Below are positions 1 to 10,894 of a stretch of DNA of 64,000 bases, piece after piece. Position 1 is the stretch's first letter, and the number at the start of each line of letters is the position of its first letter. The DNA comes from Cinnamomum chago (taxonomy: Eukaryota > Streptophyta > Magnoliopsida > Laurales > Lauraceae). The stretch spans positions 35,452,501 to 35,516,500 of the forward strand of contig CP142452.1 of NCBI GenBank assembly GCA_038049695.1, given 5' to 3'. Under the pieces are notes generated by a model that worked only from the letters and a program-made list of their open reading frames with translations, did no database searches and was not told the DNA's origin. Made by a program: the position numbers and the translations under genes.

Positions 1-1
1 T

Positions 2-787
2 CTCAACACAGACATGCTCTATCTCATAAGGAGTAGGCGCCTTTATACCTGGACCATGTTCTGCAGCTGCATCTAACATGGTGGTGAAATAAGGAGATGA
101 TGCCTTGTTGGGAGGAATGCCTCCATCCAAAAAAAACTTCTCAGCGGCTCTCACTAGATGTTCTCTTGCTTTACCAAGCCTGCCCTTTAATGCTTTCATA
201 ATGCTGGGCTGCTTTGATGTTGGTTTTCTATAAGCATATGGGTCAGTTGGCCCCACTTGCTGAGGTGCATATGTAGGAGTTCTTTCAATCTCCTCAATGT
301 CTGGATCTCGACGGGGTTGTTTTTGACTAAATGCCCGACGCAAACTTGATCCCCCAGGTTCGGATGACCCACCCTGCTCATATTGGCTACCTCTAGAGGC
401 TGCTTCATATTGCATTCTTCTTCTCTCTTCCTCCTCCTGAAGTGACATAACACTTTCTTTCCTAGCCGTCCTCATTTTCGGGTCTTCATCGTCATCATCA
501 TCGGAGGAACTGAATACTTCTTCTCTACATGCATCAAATTCATCAGTTCTTCTTCTTTGTTGTAACACTTTCTTTTTTGCTGATGCATTTAGGAGCTCCT
601 TCATTTCAGCAGTCACATTTTGTGGCACTTTATGACATTTTATCACCTGTCCTATTACATGCCTCAAATGTTGTTTCAATCGAGTAATCCCGCCATTGAG
701 CACTCTTCCACAATAATTAAATTTCACTCTACTTTTGCTTCCAACTGCTTCACCATGGTTCCATGCCGGATCTATTTCACGCACCAT
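2..787 (-). CDS. hAT transposase, N-terminal part with BED zinc finger
   Basis: The minus strand is open for 262 codons from an ATG at 787 and runs off the left edge, so the C-terminal DDE core and dimerisation domain are outside the window. Residues about 5-42 form a BED-type finger of the plant hAT class (starts MVREIDPAWNHG, later GGITRLKQHLRH). In the family this domain binds the transposon ends. The expected first Cys is Phe here (VKFNYC), so one zinc ligand is missing. An acidic stretch (SSSDDDDDED) and a Ser/Gln-rich linker follow, as is usual before the DUF659 region. The ATG was chosen because it lies 7 bases after a good splice acceptor and begins with the usual MVR. No stop or frameshift is seen, so it may be recent. 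It could be a domesticated hAT-derived gene, but the nearby inverted repeats favour a transposon. Confidence 0.85.
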   Translation of the reverse strand, partial: MVREIDPAWNHGEAVGSKSRVKFNYCGRVLNGGITRLKQHLRHVIGQVIKCHKVPQNVTAEMKELLNASAKKKVLQQRRRTDEFDACREEVFSSSDDDDDEDPKMRTARKESVMSLQEEEERRRMQYEAASRGSQYEQGGSSEPGGSSLRRAFSQKQPRRDPDIEEIERTPTYAPQQVGPTDPYAYRKPTSKQPSIMKALKGRLGKAREHLVRAAEKFFLDGGIPPNKASSPYFTTMLDAAAEHGPGIKAPTPYEIEHVCVE

Positions 788-794
788 CTTGTTC

Positions 795-1809
795 CTATAA
801 AATAAGAAATTCATGCAATAGTAATACACTAATACTCTAACAACAATTATTTTTAGGAAAAGTCAAGATTTAATAAAATCATTTTCAAAAATCCTAAATA
901 TATAGATATAGCATAAAAGTATGTAGATCAATCATTTACACATCATACAATGATCATGAATCATTAAAAGAACATATTTATGATGAAATCCCCAAAAAAT
1001 GATATATTATAATTCAAATATTAAAAAATCCAAAAATAAAATAATTAAAATAAAAATCTAAATCATGTTTATGACTAAGAGTAGATGTAGATCTATCATC
1101 TACACACTATTAATAAGCCTTTGGTATCACAAATATTTTAACAAGTAACAGCAATTAATTTTTGGATTTTTTTAATAAAATCATTTTCAAAATCCTAAAT
1201 ATATAGATCTAACATGAAAGTACGTAGATCAATCATTTACACATCATACAATGATCATTAATCATTAAAACAACATATTTATGATAAAATCCCCAAAAAA
1301 TGATATATTATAATTGAAATATTAAAAAAACCGAAAATAAAATAATTAAAATAAAAATCTAAATCATGTTTATGACTATGAGTAGATGTAGATCTATCAT
1401 CTACACACTATTAATACGCCATTAAGCCTTTGGTATCACAAATATCCTAACAAGTAACAACGATTATTTTTTGGAAAATAAAAATTAATAAAATCATTTT
1501 CAAAATCCTAAATATATAGATCTAACATTTACACACCATACAATGATCATGAATCATTAAAACAACATATTTATGATGAAATCCCCAAAAAATAATATAT
1601 TATAATTCAAATATTAAAAAATACAAAAATAAAAAAATTGAAAAAAAAGTTCAAAATCATGTGTATGAGTAGATCTAGCATGAAAGTATGTAGATCTAAC
1701 TTCTAAATGAAGAAAACAACACAATTACGTAAGTGAGTAAGTGACAAACCTCTATGCTTCATCTATAAAAAATATATATATAATATGCTTTAAGTTGATT
1801 TCCTCTTAC
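795..1809 (-). other. Predicted 5' UTR intron of the hAT gene
   Basis: Read on the minus strand, the donor is AAG|GTAAGAGG (cut at 1810/1809) and the acceptor is TTTTATAG|GAACAAG (cut at 795/794), just before the transposase ATG. The intron is about 1.0 kb, very AT-rich and mostly made of tandem repeats. An intron in the 5' leader is common in plant hAT genes. The splice sites are inferred from consensus only. Confidence 0.55.
871..1700. repeat. Three ~305-bp tandem repeats inside the hAT leader intron
   Basis: The phrase TAATAAAATCATTTTC recurs at 871, 1173 and 1486, giving periods of 302 and 313 bases. Each unit carries the same order of words: ATATATAGAT, CATTTACACA, ATGATCAT, CCCCAAAAAATGATA, then GAGTAGATGTAGATC. 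The third unit is truncated and degenerates near 1640-1700. I see no coding potential. Confidence 0.9.
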
Positions 1810-1955
1810 CTTAAATAATATTTTCTTCAAAAAATAGAAGTGAGATTTGAAAATATGCAAGAGAGATGGAGGTTGCTGCTATGGCTAGTAAGGAGTTGAG
1901 AAGAGAGGAGAAGAAGATGAAGATGGGGAAAAAATATAAAAATTAGGGTTTTCAC

Positions 1956-1964
1956 CCTTTTATA
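1956..1964 (-). promoter_or_regulatory. TATA box of the hAT transposase gene
   Basis: The minus strand reads TATAAAAGG about 147 bases upstream of the predicted splice donor. A pyrimidine-rich leader lies in between, as expected for a plant core promoter. Confidence 0.6.
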
Positions 1965-1969
1965 CATAT

Positions 1970-2110
1970 CTTGGCCGATATTTTGAAAATATCGGCCGAG
2001 ATATCGAAAAAACCGATATGGACATTATCTCGGCCAAGATGGGCCGAGATAATGAAGAATAAAACCGCTACCGATATCTTAGTGAGATATCAGTGCGGTA
2101 TCGGCATGCC
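1970..2110. repeat. Stacked inverted repeats at the transposon end
   Basis: Three neighbouring stem-loops are visible. At 1973-1997, GGCCGATATTTT and its exact complement flank one G. At 2024-2053, ATTATCTCGGCC and its exact complement flank a 6-base loop. At about 2066-2100 there is a weaker ACCGC...GATATCT/AGATATC...GCGGT pair. The core word TCGGCC(G/A)AGAT recurs. Position just outside the hAT promoter suggests subterminal transposase-binding sites. They could instead belong to the adjacent MULE. Confidence 0.6.
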
Positions 2111-2112
2111 AG

Positions 2113-3379
2113 TGAGTGCTCTTTGGATTTTACTAATGTCTTCACAATTAACACGATATTTAGAAGCCGAGAGGGTCTAATCCAATGGACAAGGGATGTT
2201 GAAAAGAAACATGGCTTGGTAATTGTAATCAAAACTTCAGATGCTGATGGAAATGGTAGGAAGCCGATAATAGTTTTATCTTGTGAGAGAAGTGGAAGTT
2301 ACAGGGGTCCATCGAAGGTCTTCGAAAAGAGAAATCCTAATAAGGCAACATGAACGAAGAAGTATAGTTGTCATTTTGCTTTGAAGGGCCGAAAGTTGGC
2401 CAATGACGATGATTGGATGTTAATAGTAGTTTGTGGGGTACACAGTCATCCAAACGTACAACATCTCGAGGGGCACTCGTTTGGTGGGAGGCTTTGTGGG
2501 AAAGAAATAAATGTTTTGATTGATATGTCTAAGAGTTTGGTGAAGCCGAGGAGCATCCTTCGAACATTGCAGGAAAAGGGACGTGCACAACACCACTACG
2601 ATGAAGAGTATTTATAATGTTTGTCAGAAGTGGAGGGTGACTGAGATGGCTGGTCGATCACAGATGCAACAACTCATGATGCATTTGGAGGAGAACAACT
2701 ACATTGAGTATCACACTAGCAACGATGCTACATATGCTATGATGGACATATTATGGGCACATCCATCATCTATTCAGTTGTTACGTGCATTTCCAGAAGT
2801 TTTGATAATGGATTCCATGTACAAGACTAATAGATATCGACTTACCTTGCTTGAGATTGTTGGTGTCACATCTACTCAACTGAGGTTCTCCGTTGCTTTT
2901 GTGTGCCTTGAATAAGAGAGGGAGGCCAATTATATATGAGCTTTGGAGACGCTTAAGGAATTAATGGATGGATGCATTTTGCCCTGTGTGATTGTCACAG
3001 ACATAGAGTTAGCACTGATGAATGCAATAAATGTTGTTTTTCCGAATGTAGCAAACTTATTATGCAGGTGAGATATTTCTATGTTCATCTTGGCAAATTG
3101 TAAGAAGTATTTTGAGACCAACGACAAATGAGATGCATTTATCTCTTGTTGGAATATATTGGTAGTCTCTCCCACTGAAAATGACTACATGCAACTTCTA
3201 AGTGCATTGGACCGGAATTACTACGGGTATCCACACGCTGTTGATTATGTGAAGAACTCGTGGTTGAATAAGCACAAGGAACAATTTGTGGCTGCTTGGA
3301 TGGATTGACATATGCACTTTGGGAACGTGACTACGAATAGGGCTGAGAGTGCACATGCAAAATTGAAGAGACACCTAGG
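2113..3379 (+). pseudogene. FAR1/MULE-type Mutator transposase pseudogene
   Basis: Reading across frames gives a plant MULE transposase. A FAR1-type DNA-binding region comes first (FRSREGLIQW, CERSGSYRG, DDDWMLIVVCGVHSHP, around 2150-2450). The linker around 2500-2680 includes IYNVCQKWRVTEMAGRSQMQQL. The MULE core around 2740-3370 keeps MDSMYKTNRYRL, VIVTDIELALMNAI and VTTNRAESAHAKLKRHLG. At least one frameshift near 2600 and several in-frame stops (2351, 2913, 2937, 3070, 3129, 3306) inactivate it. Most stops sit where a Trp or Arg codon is expected in the family. The gene is cut at 3379 by a copia LTR, and the zinc-finger C-terminus is not found elsewhere in the window. The family moves by cut-and-paste; this copy cannot make a transposase. 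Confidence 0.85.
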
Positions 3380-5045
3380 TGTTGGAAGTAGGTGGGCCTT
3401 GTGGATAGATTTTCAAAACTTTCTACCCACTTGACTCAGGGATCAACTATCCATAAGGCTACAAAACCCAATTTAGGATGCAATCCCTCATTCTCATCAA
3501 TCATGTATAGCAATATAACCTATCTAGAAGATAGAAATCAGCAACTACATGCAATAAAATAATCTACAAGAAGTAGAGAAGTAGATTATACCTTTGGAGC
3601 CCGGTAGTGCTCTAATGGAGGAGAAGATAATTAACTTGATCAAGAACTCTTCTTGAAATAATTAGAGATCTCCAAGACCTTGTTGTCTTCCACGCTATGA
3701 CCCTCTATCAGATCTCTTTTCTCAAGAAGATGAGTGGGTTCTCTAAGAGAAAACCCTAAAGGAAACTAGAAGAGAACTAGAAGAGGGAGAGAGAGAGTAG
3801 TGTGCAACTCTTGCATAATATGGGCTGGGCGTGAATCACAATAATGGAATATTGCATGGACGTCCTAGGGTGTTTATTCCCTTATTTATAGCCCTTATGA
3901 CTCCTCTTTTAAATCTCTTACTAATTTGTATTAGAAGTCACACTTCTACACAAATTAGTAGCTTACTATTACCACTATTAGAAGTCTCACTTCAAATAGA
4001 AATAGTAACTTTCTAATTCTTTCATTTTAGAGCTCAAGTAAGATTAGTAACTTTCTAATATCTTGGGCTAGCGTGGGGACCACTACGGATTCCTTAGAAA
4101 GCTGGCTCCAACTGGGACACGCGACCCCACATCTCCTGTGCAATCCGGGCTCACAGTTAATTGCAAATAACACCACTATATAAATACAATTGCACTCCAG
4201 TTTTAGGAATAAATTACAATGAAGACCCTAAACTTCTCAATTACCACAAGTAGGCCCCTCTATCATTATACATGGATCAATTGGAATAAATCTATCCCAT
4301 CCAATCTTAGATCCACATCTTATTATCCTTGACCCCCAATTAATCACAGTGATCATCAGTACCATCCAATTAACTCTTAATCGAGATGGGTGCGCACTTA
4401 CTAATGATAAATCCATTAATTGGCACAAGGGGATAATATAGATAGATTCTATTTTGATCATTGTATGTTCCCACAGTCCTACTACCACATACCCAAGACA
4501 CCGAGGTGTTGGCCTACAGTTGACCTCACTCATTGGTGACTCAAAGCAAATGAATAGATAGAAACTTAAGTTCATCAATGTCTTAGGATTGAGAACCTAT
4601 TGCTAGGGAATTATGAGAGCAGTCCTTAAATCGAGACAGTATTTCATAAGGTGCTTTTCATGGTCCTTCAATACATCCAATGTACCAGCACCATGATCCA
4701 GAATCTTCCATTTTAATGATCGAGACAAATCACACTATCTCATAAAGTGCTGCAACCTTATCAGATGAAATGCCCAGTCTCATCACTGGTTGTGAAGATA
4801 TTTTAAGTATAAGATTTGTGACACATGTCTCTCGTATGTGGATCTCATCCATATACATATATCACATCTAATATACTAATGGGACCCGATTCATCTCATG
4901 AACCATTATGTCATATGTATTGGTCATGTGCATTAAGTAATAAACACCATTTATCTCATGAAAGGAAAGCATGATTTTATTGATAAATAAATAAATTAAT
5001 CAATTTATTACATCAACTGATGGATTGAGACCTCACAATCTAACA
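3380..5045 (-). mobile_element. Ty1/copia LTR (3' LTR, minus orientation)
   Basis: It begins TGTTGGAAG and ends TCTAACA, is 1666 bases long and matches the LTRs of the plus-strand copia element at 9221. Next to it at 5046-5056 lies the complement of a polypurine tract, so in element orientation this is the 3' LTR. The left flank is the broken MULE. No matching 5' LTR is seen to the right, so the element is incomplete. Confidence 0.88.
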
Positions 5046-5438
5046 ATCTCCCACTTGGGCTCAATGCCAGTCAGGGTTGCATCTCATGCCCATCCCGTCT
5101 ACATGTTGCTCAAAGACTTTGGTAGTCAAAGGCTTAGTAAAGGGATCTGCTAGATTGTCCGCAGAGGCTATCTTGGTAATAGCAATGTCACATCTCTACA
5201 CAATCTCTCTGACTAAATGATATTTCCTCTGTACATGCTTTTGGCTTTTATGGCTTCTGGGCTCCTTGGACTGAGCGACTACCCCGCTGCTGTCACAGTA
5301 AACTGTGAGTGGCTGTCGTGCCAAAGGTACCACCCCAAGTTCCATAAGGAACCTCTTGAGCCATATTGTTTTCTTAGCTGCTTCACAAGCCGCTACATAT
5401 TCAGTCTCCAAGGTGGAATCAGCGGTACATTCCTGTTT
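5046..5438 (-). pseudogene. Copia RNase H C-terminal fragment
   Basis: The minus strand encodes the end of a copia RNase H: ECTADSTLETEYVAACEAAK, WLKRFLMELG, VYCDSSGVVAQSKEP, HVQRKYHLVREIV, and downstream the tail leading to the polypurine tract. It aligns with the same region at about 19289-19663 of the complete element. Homology stops abruptly near 5438. Beyond it lies an intron and plant mobile domain sequence instead of reverse transcriptase, so the fragment is a chimera or recombination product. Confidence 0.85.
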
Positions 5439-6760
5439 ACCGTAAGACTGCAAATGATACCAATTATTAATTATACAATATAAACGATCAATTATGAGGG
5501 AACATGTATATGTATATGTAAAGTGTACACATTTACGGTGAGCAGTGTCAGATATCCAGCAATCTGTCACACATCTGCCTTTGTGGCGGTTCCCAACTGG
5601 CGATACAGATAGGCCAGTGCGGCAGCCCCCCATGCATAATGACAGACCTGTGGCAAGTCCATCAGTAAAGATAGGTAGTAGATGGGGACTCGAGTCGAGG
5701 ACTTATCGGTGAAGAGTGTGCAGCTTAATAAATAAAGAAGATAGCATCTAGCTGCACACTCTACCTCCTCAACAGACGACGCAGGAGTCACATCGCCTCA
5801 CACCCGTTTGATTTACCCCATCCTCACTACCCCACCACGCGCCACTCTCAACTCAGTTGACGTAGATGCCCTATCCACAACGAGTTCACGCCCAAGTAAA
5901 TCTACTTGCTCAGTAAATCTCATACTAGTCAATTCATGGATAGGAAGTCCCATTACTGGGACGCCGGGGAGAGTACCCACGTCATCTAAGGTGATCGTCA
6001 TCTCACCAAATGGCATGTGGAAGGTATTTGTCTCAGGCTACCATCTCTCTACAAAGCTCGATACCAAATGGCTAGAGATATATCGGTATGAGAAACGCCT
6101 CAAGTCTGCCAATCTAGACTCTTTTATAATAGCGTGAAACCGAGAAACATGAAGATCAGCCCCATCTCTGGGCAAAGGTATGTACCAATCCTTCAGCCGA
6201 CGCCAATGACTGATACATTTGAGCAGACCACATTCCTGCACATTACAAGTATAAATCTTCATATATATATATTTGTTATTATAGACTATGAAATATCTTA
6301 TTTGAAAAACAATTACTTAAAACATTGAAAGAATGATTGTGTACCTCCCTGTCCCATATGGATATGACTGTGCGCAGTCTAACACTCATAAGGACATATA
6401 GGTCGGCTGGAACGTCGGGAATATGACCCTCCCCTACTATCGCTGCAGGAGGACTGGATGGTTGTGCCTTCCCGTCTGAAGAGTCATCCTCCCCTGCTGC
6501 CGCTATAGGAGGACTAGACGGTTGTACCTCTTCCTCTGAGGAATCATCCTCTAAAGAATTGTCAACATGCTCCCCAATCGGCTTGGGGAGTACATCCTAT
6601 TGTAATTTTCGTCTTTGTTCAAACGCCGTTGGCCGTTGATGGCCGACGGTTGAAGAACTCGCATGCACACCTCGGTGACGCGGTCTTGCGACACCAATCT
6701 TGGTCCGAACTCTCAATGGCTCGCTAGAAGAACTAGCCCATCCACCTGTCATTTGTGAGT
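5439..6760 (-). pseudogene. Plant mobile domain (MAIN-like) pseudogene
   Basis: The minus strand shows motifs of the plant mobile domain found in MAIN-like proteins and in some MULE and gypsy elements: LVSSFVERW, TNTFHMPFGEMTITLDDVGTLPGVPV (position 5955-6025), YAWGAAALAYLYRQLGTATKADV (5568-5635). Exon 1 (about 6345-6760) encodes an acidic stretch with an imperfect duplication (DDSSEEEVQPSSPP, DDSSDGKAQPSSP). Likely introns lie at about 6263-6344 and 5448-5536 (GTAAATG...TTTGCAG, 89 bases). Stops lie at about 6036, 5811, 5796 and 5565 and one in exon 1. The gene fuses into copia RNase H one exon boundary later, at 5438-5447. Family function is linked to silencing and meristem maintenance; no function is claimed for this copy. 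Confidence 0.75.
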
Positions 6761-6885
6761 TGCCACCAATACGCGAGCTAGTCTTCTCGGCATTTCTTCC
6801 AATCCATTAAAAATGAAAATCAATAAGAGAAAACAGCATAACAAAAGATATCATGTTTTCTCGTACTGCTCGGTTCAAATGGATA

Positions 6886-7083
6886 GTGCAAAATGATTAT
6901 GTACGGCACAATTAATCTGTGCAAAATGTTTATGCACGGCGCAATAATTCCGTGCATATTTGATGTGCACAGCTTATATGTGTCGTGCATATATGTTATG
7001 CATGGATTATATGCACCGTGCATAAATTCTCTGCACAATTATCATGCGTTGTGCAGAAATTCCCTACACAGTTCTGTAATGCT
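6886..7083. repeat. 33-bp minisatellite, six units
   Basis: Six consecutive units of 33 bases each begin GTGCA (6886, 6919, 6952, 6985, 7018, 7051). Each has a second half beginning near GTACGGCAC, GCACGGCGC or TGCACAG, so the half-units are related and often inverted (GTGCA/TGCAC). The 33-base period equals 11 codons, which keeps several frames open on both strands; I do not read that as coding. Confidence 0.85.
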
Positions 7084-7535
7084 GAGTAGATCGCGAAAAA
7101 TCAATGAACTGAGCCACGGGTTTTTGCACAATGGACATGGATTATGCAGTTCGAATGTGAAAATATATCCAGTAATGGTATTACAAACGTCTGTAATCTC
7201 TAACGCATAAATTACGACTTAAAAAGAATGTGAAAATGATAAACCTATGAACAAGAACAAGAACAAGAAGAAGAGTTGACCTTGTTTGAGCGTCCTATGA
7301 AGAAGAAGAAGAAGAAGAAGAAGAAGAAGAGCCGTGTAGTGGAGAAGAGGTCGACGGGGAAGAGTTTGACGCTGCCGTTATTCAAAATTTTGAAAACCGT
7401 CGACGAAGGAATGGAGAAGGAGATGAAACGAACGACCTGGGCTCCTCGTGTGGGCAGTTTGGGTATTATGGTGGGTGGGCTCAGCAAAATGTTTTTAAGA
7501 ATCCATGGAGTGTGGTGAGCTCAGCAAGTGGGTGT
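7084..7535. other. Unassigned spacer with a GAA microsatellite
   Basis: A (GAA)n tract lies at about 7298-7329. It gives a Lys-rich ORF at 7276-7518 on the plus strand and its mirror on the minus strand. I recognise no domain. It may be the promoter side of the mobile-domain gene. Confidence 0.4.
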
Positions 7536-7539
7536 GCTT

Positions 7540-8732
7540 AACACTTCCTGTGGGTGCATATAGAATCTCTCAAAAGTCTTTCCACGACCTTACGTCCCCC
7601 CATAGGATTCCCTAATGTGAGATTCTATCGGGTCCAAGGAACTGACAAATTATCAAATGACGGAAGCTTGTGCAAACAAATAACGGACATAGGCGCATAA
7701 AATGAGACAAATATCATAGAACATTATATCATTTCCAAGATGCATTAATATTAAAGTTAGAGTTATAAATAAAGGAAGCATTTAAAAGTTATTTACATTT
7801 CCCTTAGGCCAACAAAAACACAGGTCATAATAACAAGTACAGAAGAAGAAATTATCCAAAAAGGTTGTAAAATATTCCCAAAATATTTAACAACCACTGA
7901 AGCGCTATAACGATGCTGTATAGTACATCGATTGCGCTTCATTCCACTAACCCCTACAGTTCATCTTGGAGTGTTCTCCTCCTTCTCAATGGTATGTGAT
8001 CATTATCTACAACACCAAAGCGTAGCATCAGACTATGAATAACCTAGCAAGTAATAAAATGAATGACATCACATGTTACTTTAGTATGGAAATTAAAAGA
8101 AAACAATAAAGTCTAACTAGGCATGATCAGGCTAGATTCGTGATACAAAAATAGAACTAAACAAACCACTTCTTAAACCAAATTGCAAATTGGCAACCAC
8201 GTTACTAAATTCCCCGACTTCAAATATGTTGTGGCAACTGTTGTAGAGAGCAAGACAGAAAAAGGAGTACACAAGGACCGAGGTGAGTTGTGGGACACCT
8301 CCGAGACAAAAGAACTATGCTCCAATTCCAGTCAAACTCTTCAAGGCATAAAAGCCCCATGTCCCTACACAAAAGCTACCAAAAATCAAAACTAAAGTTG
8401 GAAATGGAAAGGGGCTTTGAAAATTCAGACCCACAACTACTCTGACCTACTAGCTAGACATCATACTCAAAATTAAGGTTGTTTGCTTACCTCTAAGTGG
8501 TCTAAATGAGGAGCTTTTGATGAAAAGGTCCCGCCAATGTCGTGAAATAACTAAAAGAAGATACTAGTAGAGAGAGGGTGGTTGTGTGAGCGTCGTGGCA
8601 TGATAGGTTTTTCAAACGGAAGTCCGGAGCTTGAAATAATGGAGATCCAACCAAGAAGAAAGGGAGGAGAAAGAGACTTACATAGGAAGAAAGAGAGGAA
8701 AGAAGGAAAACATGGCTGAGAGGTGTTGATGG
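7540..8732 (-). mobile_element. Degenerate gypsy-type LTR remnant
   Basis: Words shared with the clear gypsy LTRs below occur in the same order: GGAAGCTTGTGCAAAC (~7663), TTTCCCTTAGGCCAACAAA (~7799) and, on the minus strand, a donor-like AGAGGTAAGCAAACAACC near 8490. Ends are not recognisable. The stretch 7840-8480 shows nothing else. Confidence 0.45.
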
Positions 8733-9220
8733 TGATAAGTCCATAATATTGCATGTCGTTGTTATCATTTTATATAAGTTTTGGACTTACTTAGGGTCAA
8801 ATCATATGCATTTCATAAAAAAATGCATCAATGTTTTCAAAGTGAATTTAATGAGAATTTATGTTTAATTTTGAAAAAATGCAAATTTTGTGGAGTTATT
8901 CCTTTTGGACTATCATATTATCCTTTTGAATAACCTATTTTTTACTCATAAACGTGTGTAATTTCTTTTCACCGGTGCATTGTACATGGAAAGCAAGATG
9001 GTGTATTTGCATGTGGTCATACATGTAAATTATGTCTCGTGCATGACATGATAGTTTTCTACGTAAAACTATTCCTTTAAATTTACTTATTTTCTTCTTA
9101 TAGGAAATTCACAAAGAGAGACCCACAATAGAAGGAAATCCAAGAAGAAAAGAAAGCGAGAAGAAAAGGAGGAGTTCCACACAAAAGGATCTGCCTTGGG
9201 CGTGAATCCCAAGGTGGGAG
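8733..9220 (+). mobile_element. LTR-like remnant starting TGATAAGTCC, split by the copia element
   Basis: It starts TGATAAGTCCATAATATTGCATG, a start often seen in plant gypsy LTRs, and continues AT-rich to an A/G-rich tail (9105-9220). The copia element inserted at 9220/9221. The host sequence resumes at 26343, where the words GGACGTCC and CCAAGG continue. Confidence 0.5.
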
Positions 9221-10879
9221 TGTTAGATTATGTGGTCTCAATCCATCAGTTGATGTAATAAATTGATTAATTTCTTTATTTATCAATAAAATCATGCTTT
9301 CCTTTCATGAGATGAATGGTGTTTATTACTTAATGCACATGACCAGGTTCATGAGATGAATCGGGTCCCATTAGTATATTAGATGTGATATATGTATATG
9401 GATGAAATCCACATACAAGAGACATGTGTCACAAATCTTGTACTTAAAAATATCTTCACAACCAGTGATGAGACTGAGCATCTCATTTGATAAGGTTACA
9501 ACACTTTGATCACTATGAAATAGTGTGTTTGTCTCGATCATCAAAATGTAAGATTCTGGATCATAGTGCTGGTACATTGGATGTATTGAAGGACCATGAG
9601 AAGTACCTTATGAAATACTGTCTCGATTTAAGGACTGCTCTCATAATTCCCTAGCAATAAGCTCTCAATCCTAAGACATTGATGAACTTAAGTTTCTATC
9701 TATTCATTTGCTTTGAGACACCAATGAGTGAGGCCAACTGTAGGCCAACACCTCGGTGTCTTGGGTATGTGGTAGTAGGACTGTGGGAACATACAATGAT
9801 CAAAATAGAATCTATCTATATTATCCCCTTGTGTCAATTAATGGATTTATCATTAGTAAGTGCGCACCCATCTCGATTAAGAGTTAATTGGATGGTACTG
9901 ATGATCACTGTGATTAATTGGGGGTCAAGGATAATAAGATGTGGATCTAAGATTTGATAGGATAGATTTATTCCAATTGATCCATGTATAATGATAGAGG
10001 GGCCTACTTGTGGTAATTGAGAAGTTTAGGGTCTTCATTGTAATTTATTCCTAAGACTGGAGTGCAATTGCATTTATATAGTGGTGTTATTTGCAATTAA
10101 CTGTGGGTCCGGATTGCACATGAGATGTGGGGTCACGTGTTCCAGTTGGAGCCACCTTCTAAGGAATCCTTAGTGGTCCCCACGCTAGCGCAAACTATTA
10201 GAAAGTTACTAATCTTACTTGAGCTCTAAAAGGAAGGAATTAGAAAGTTACTATTTCTATTTGAAGTGGGACTTCTAATAGTGGTAATAGTAAGCTACTA
10301 ATTTGTGTGGAAGTGTGACTTCTAATACAAATTAGTAAGAGAGTTAAAAGAGAAGTGATGAGGGCTATAAATAAGGGAATAAACACCCTTGGACGTTCTA
10401 CACATTGATTCACGCCCAGCTCTCTTTATTTGTGCAAGTGTTGCACAATTTTCTCCTCTTCTCTCTCTTTTAGTTTTCTTCTAGTTCCTTGGAGTTTAAG
10501 TAGGGTTTTCTCTTGGAGATCTCACCCATCTTCTTGAGAAAAGAGATCTGATAGAGGGTCATAGCATGGAAGACAACAAGGTTTTGGAGATCTCTAATTG
10601 CTTCAAGAAGAGTTCTTGTTCTAGTTGATTGTCTTCTCCTCAATTAGAGCACTACCGGGCTCTAAATGTATAATCTGCTAATCCTATTATGGTAGATTAT
10701 TTTGTTGCATGTAGTTGCTGATTTCTATCTTCTAGATAGGTTATATTGCTGTACATAATTGATGAGAATGAGGGATTGCATCCTAGATATGGTTAATGGC
10801 CTTCTGGATACTTGATCCTTAAATCAACTGGGTCAAAAAGTTTTGAAAATCTATCCACGAGGCCCGCCTACTTCCAATA
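9221..10879 (+). repeat. 5' LTR of the copia element
   Basis: It is 1659 bases, TGTTAGATT to CTTCCAATA. A short deletion near 9345 removes about 20 bases present in the 3' LTR at 19800-19820, and scattered substitutions separate the two, so the insertion is not recent. A TATAAATA box lies at 10376-10383. Confidence 0.92.
10263..10383 (+). promoter_or_regulatory. Copia LTR promoter: palindromic repeats plus TATA box
   Basis: The TATA box TATAAATA lies at 10376-10383. Upstream are two copies of a short dyad GAAGTnnnACTTC (10263-10275 and 10310-10322), each within a repeated ATTAG/TAGTAA context. Tandem and palindromic U3 elements act as enhancers in well-studied plant copia elements such as Tnt1; a similar role here is inference. 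Confidence 0.6.
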
Positions 10880-10881
10880 AT

Positions 10882-10894
10882 TGGTATCAGAGCC
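10882..10894 (+). other. Primer binding site, initiator tRNA-Met type
   Basis: TGGTATCAGAGCC lies two bases after the 5' LTR. It complements the 3' end of plant initiator methionine tRNA, the usual primer of copia elements. Confidence 0.9.

Noticed and set aside
7276-7518. Lys-rich 80-residue protein
   Set aside because: It is driven by a GAA microsatellite with a mirror ORF on the other strand; no domain.
10882-10894. tRNA gene fragment
   Set aside because: The match is to the tRNA 3' end only and sits two bases after an LTR, so it is a primer binding site.
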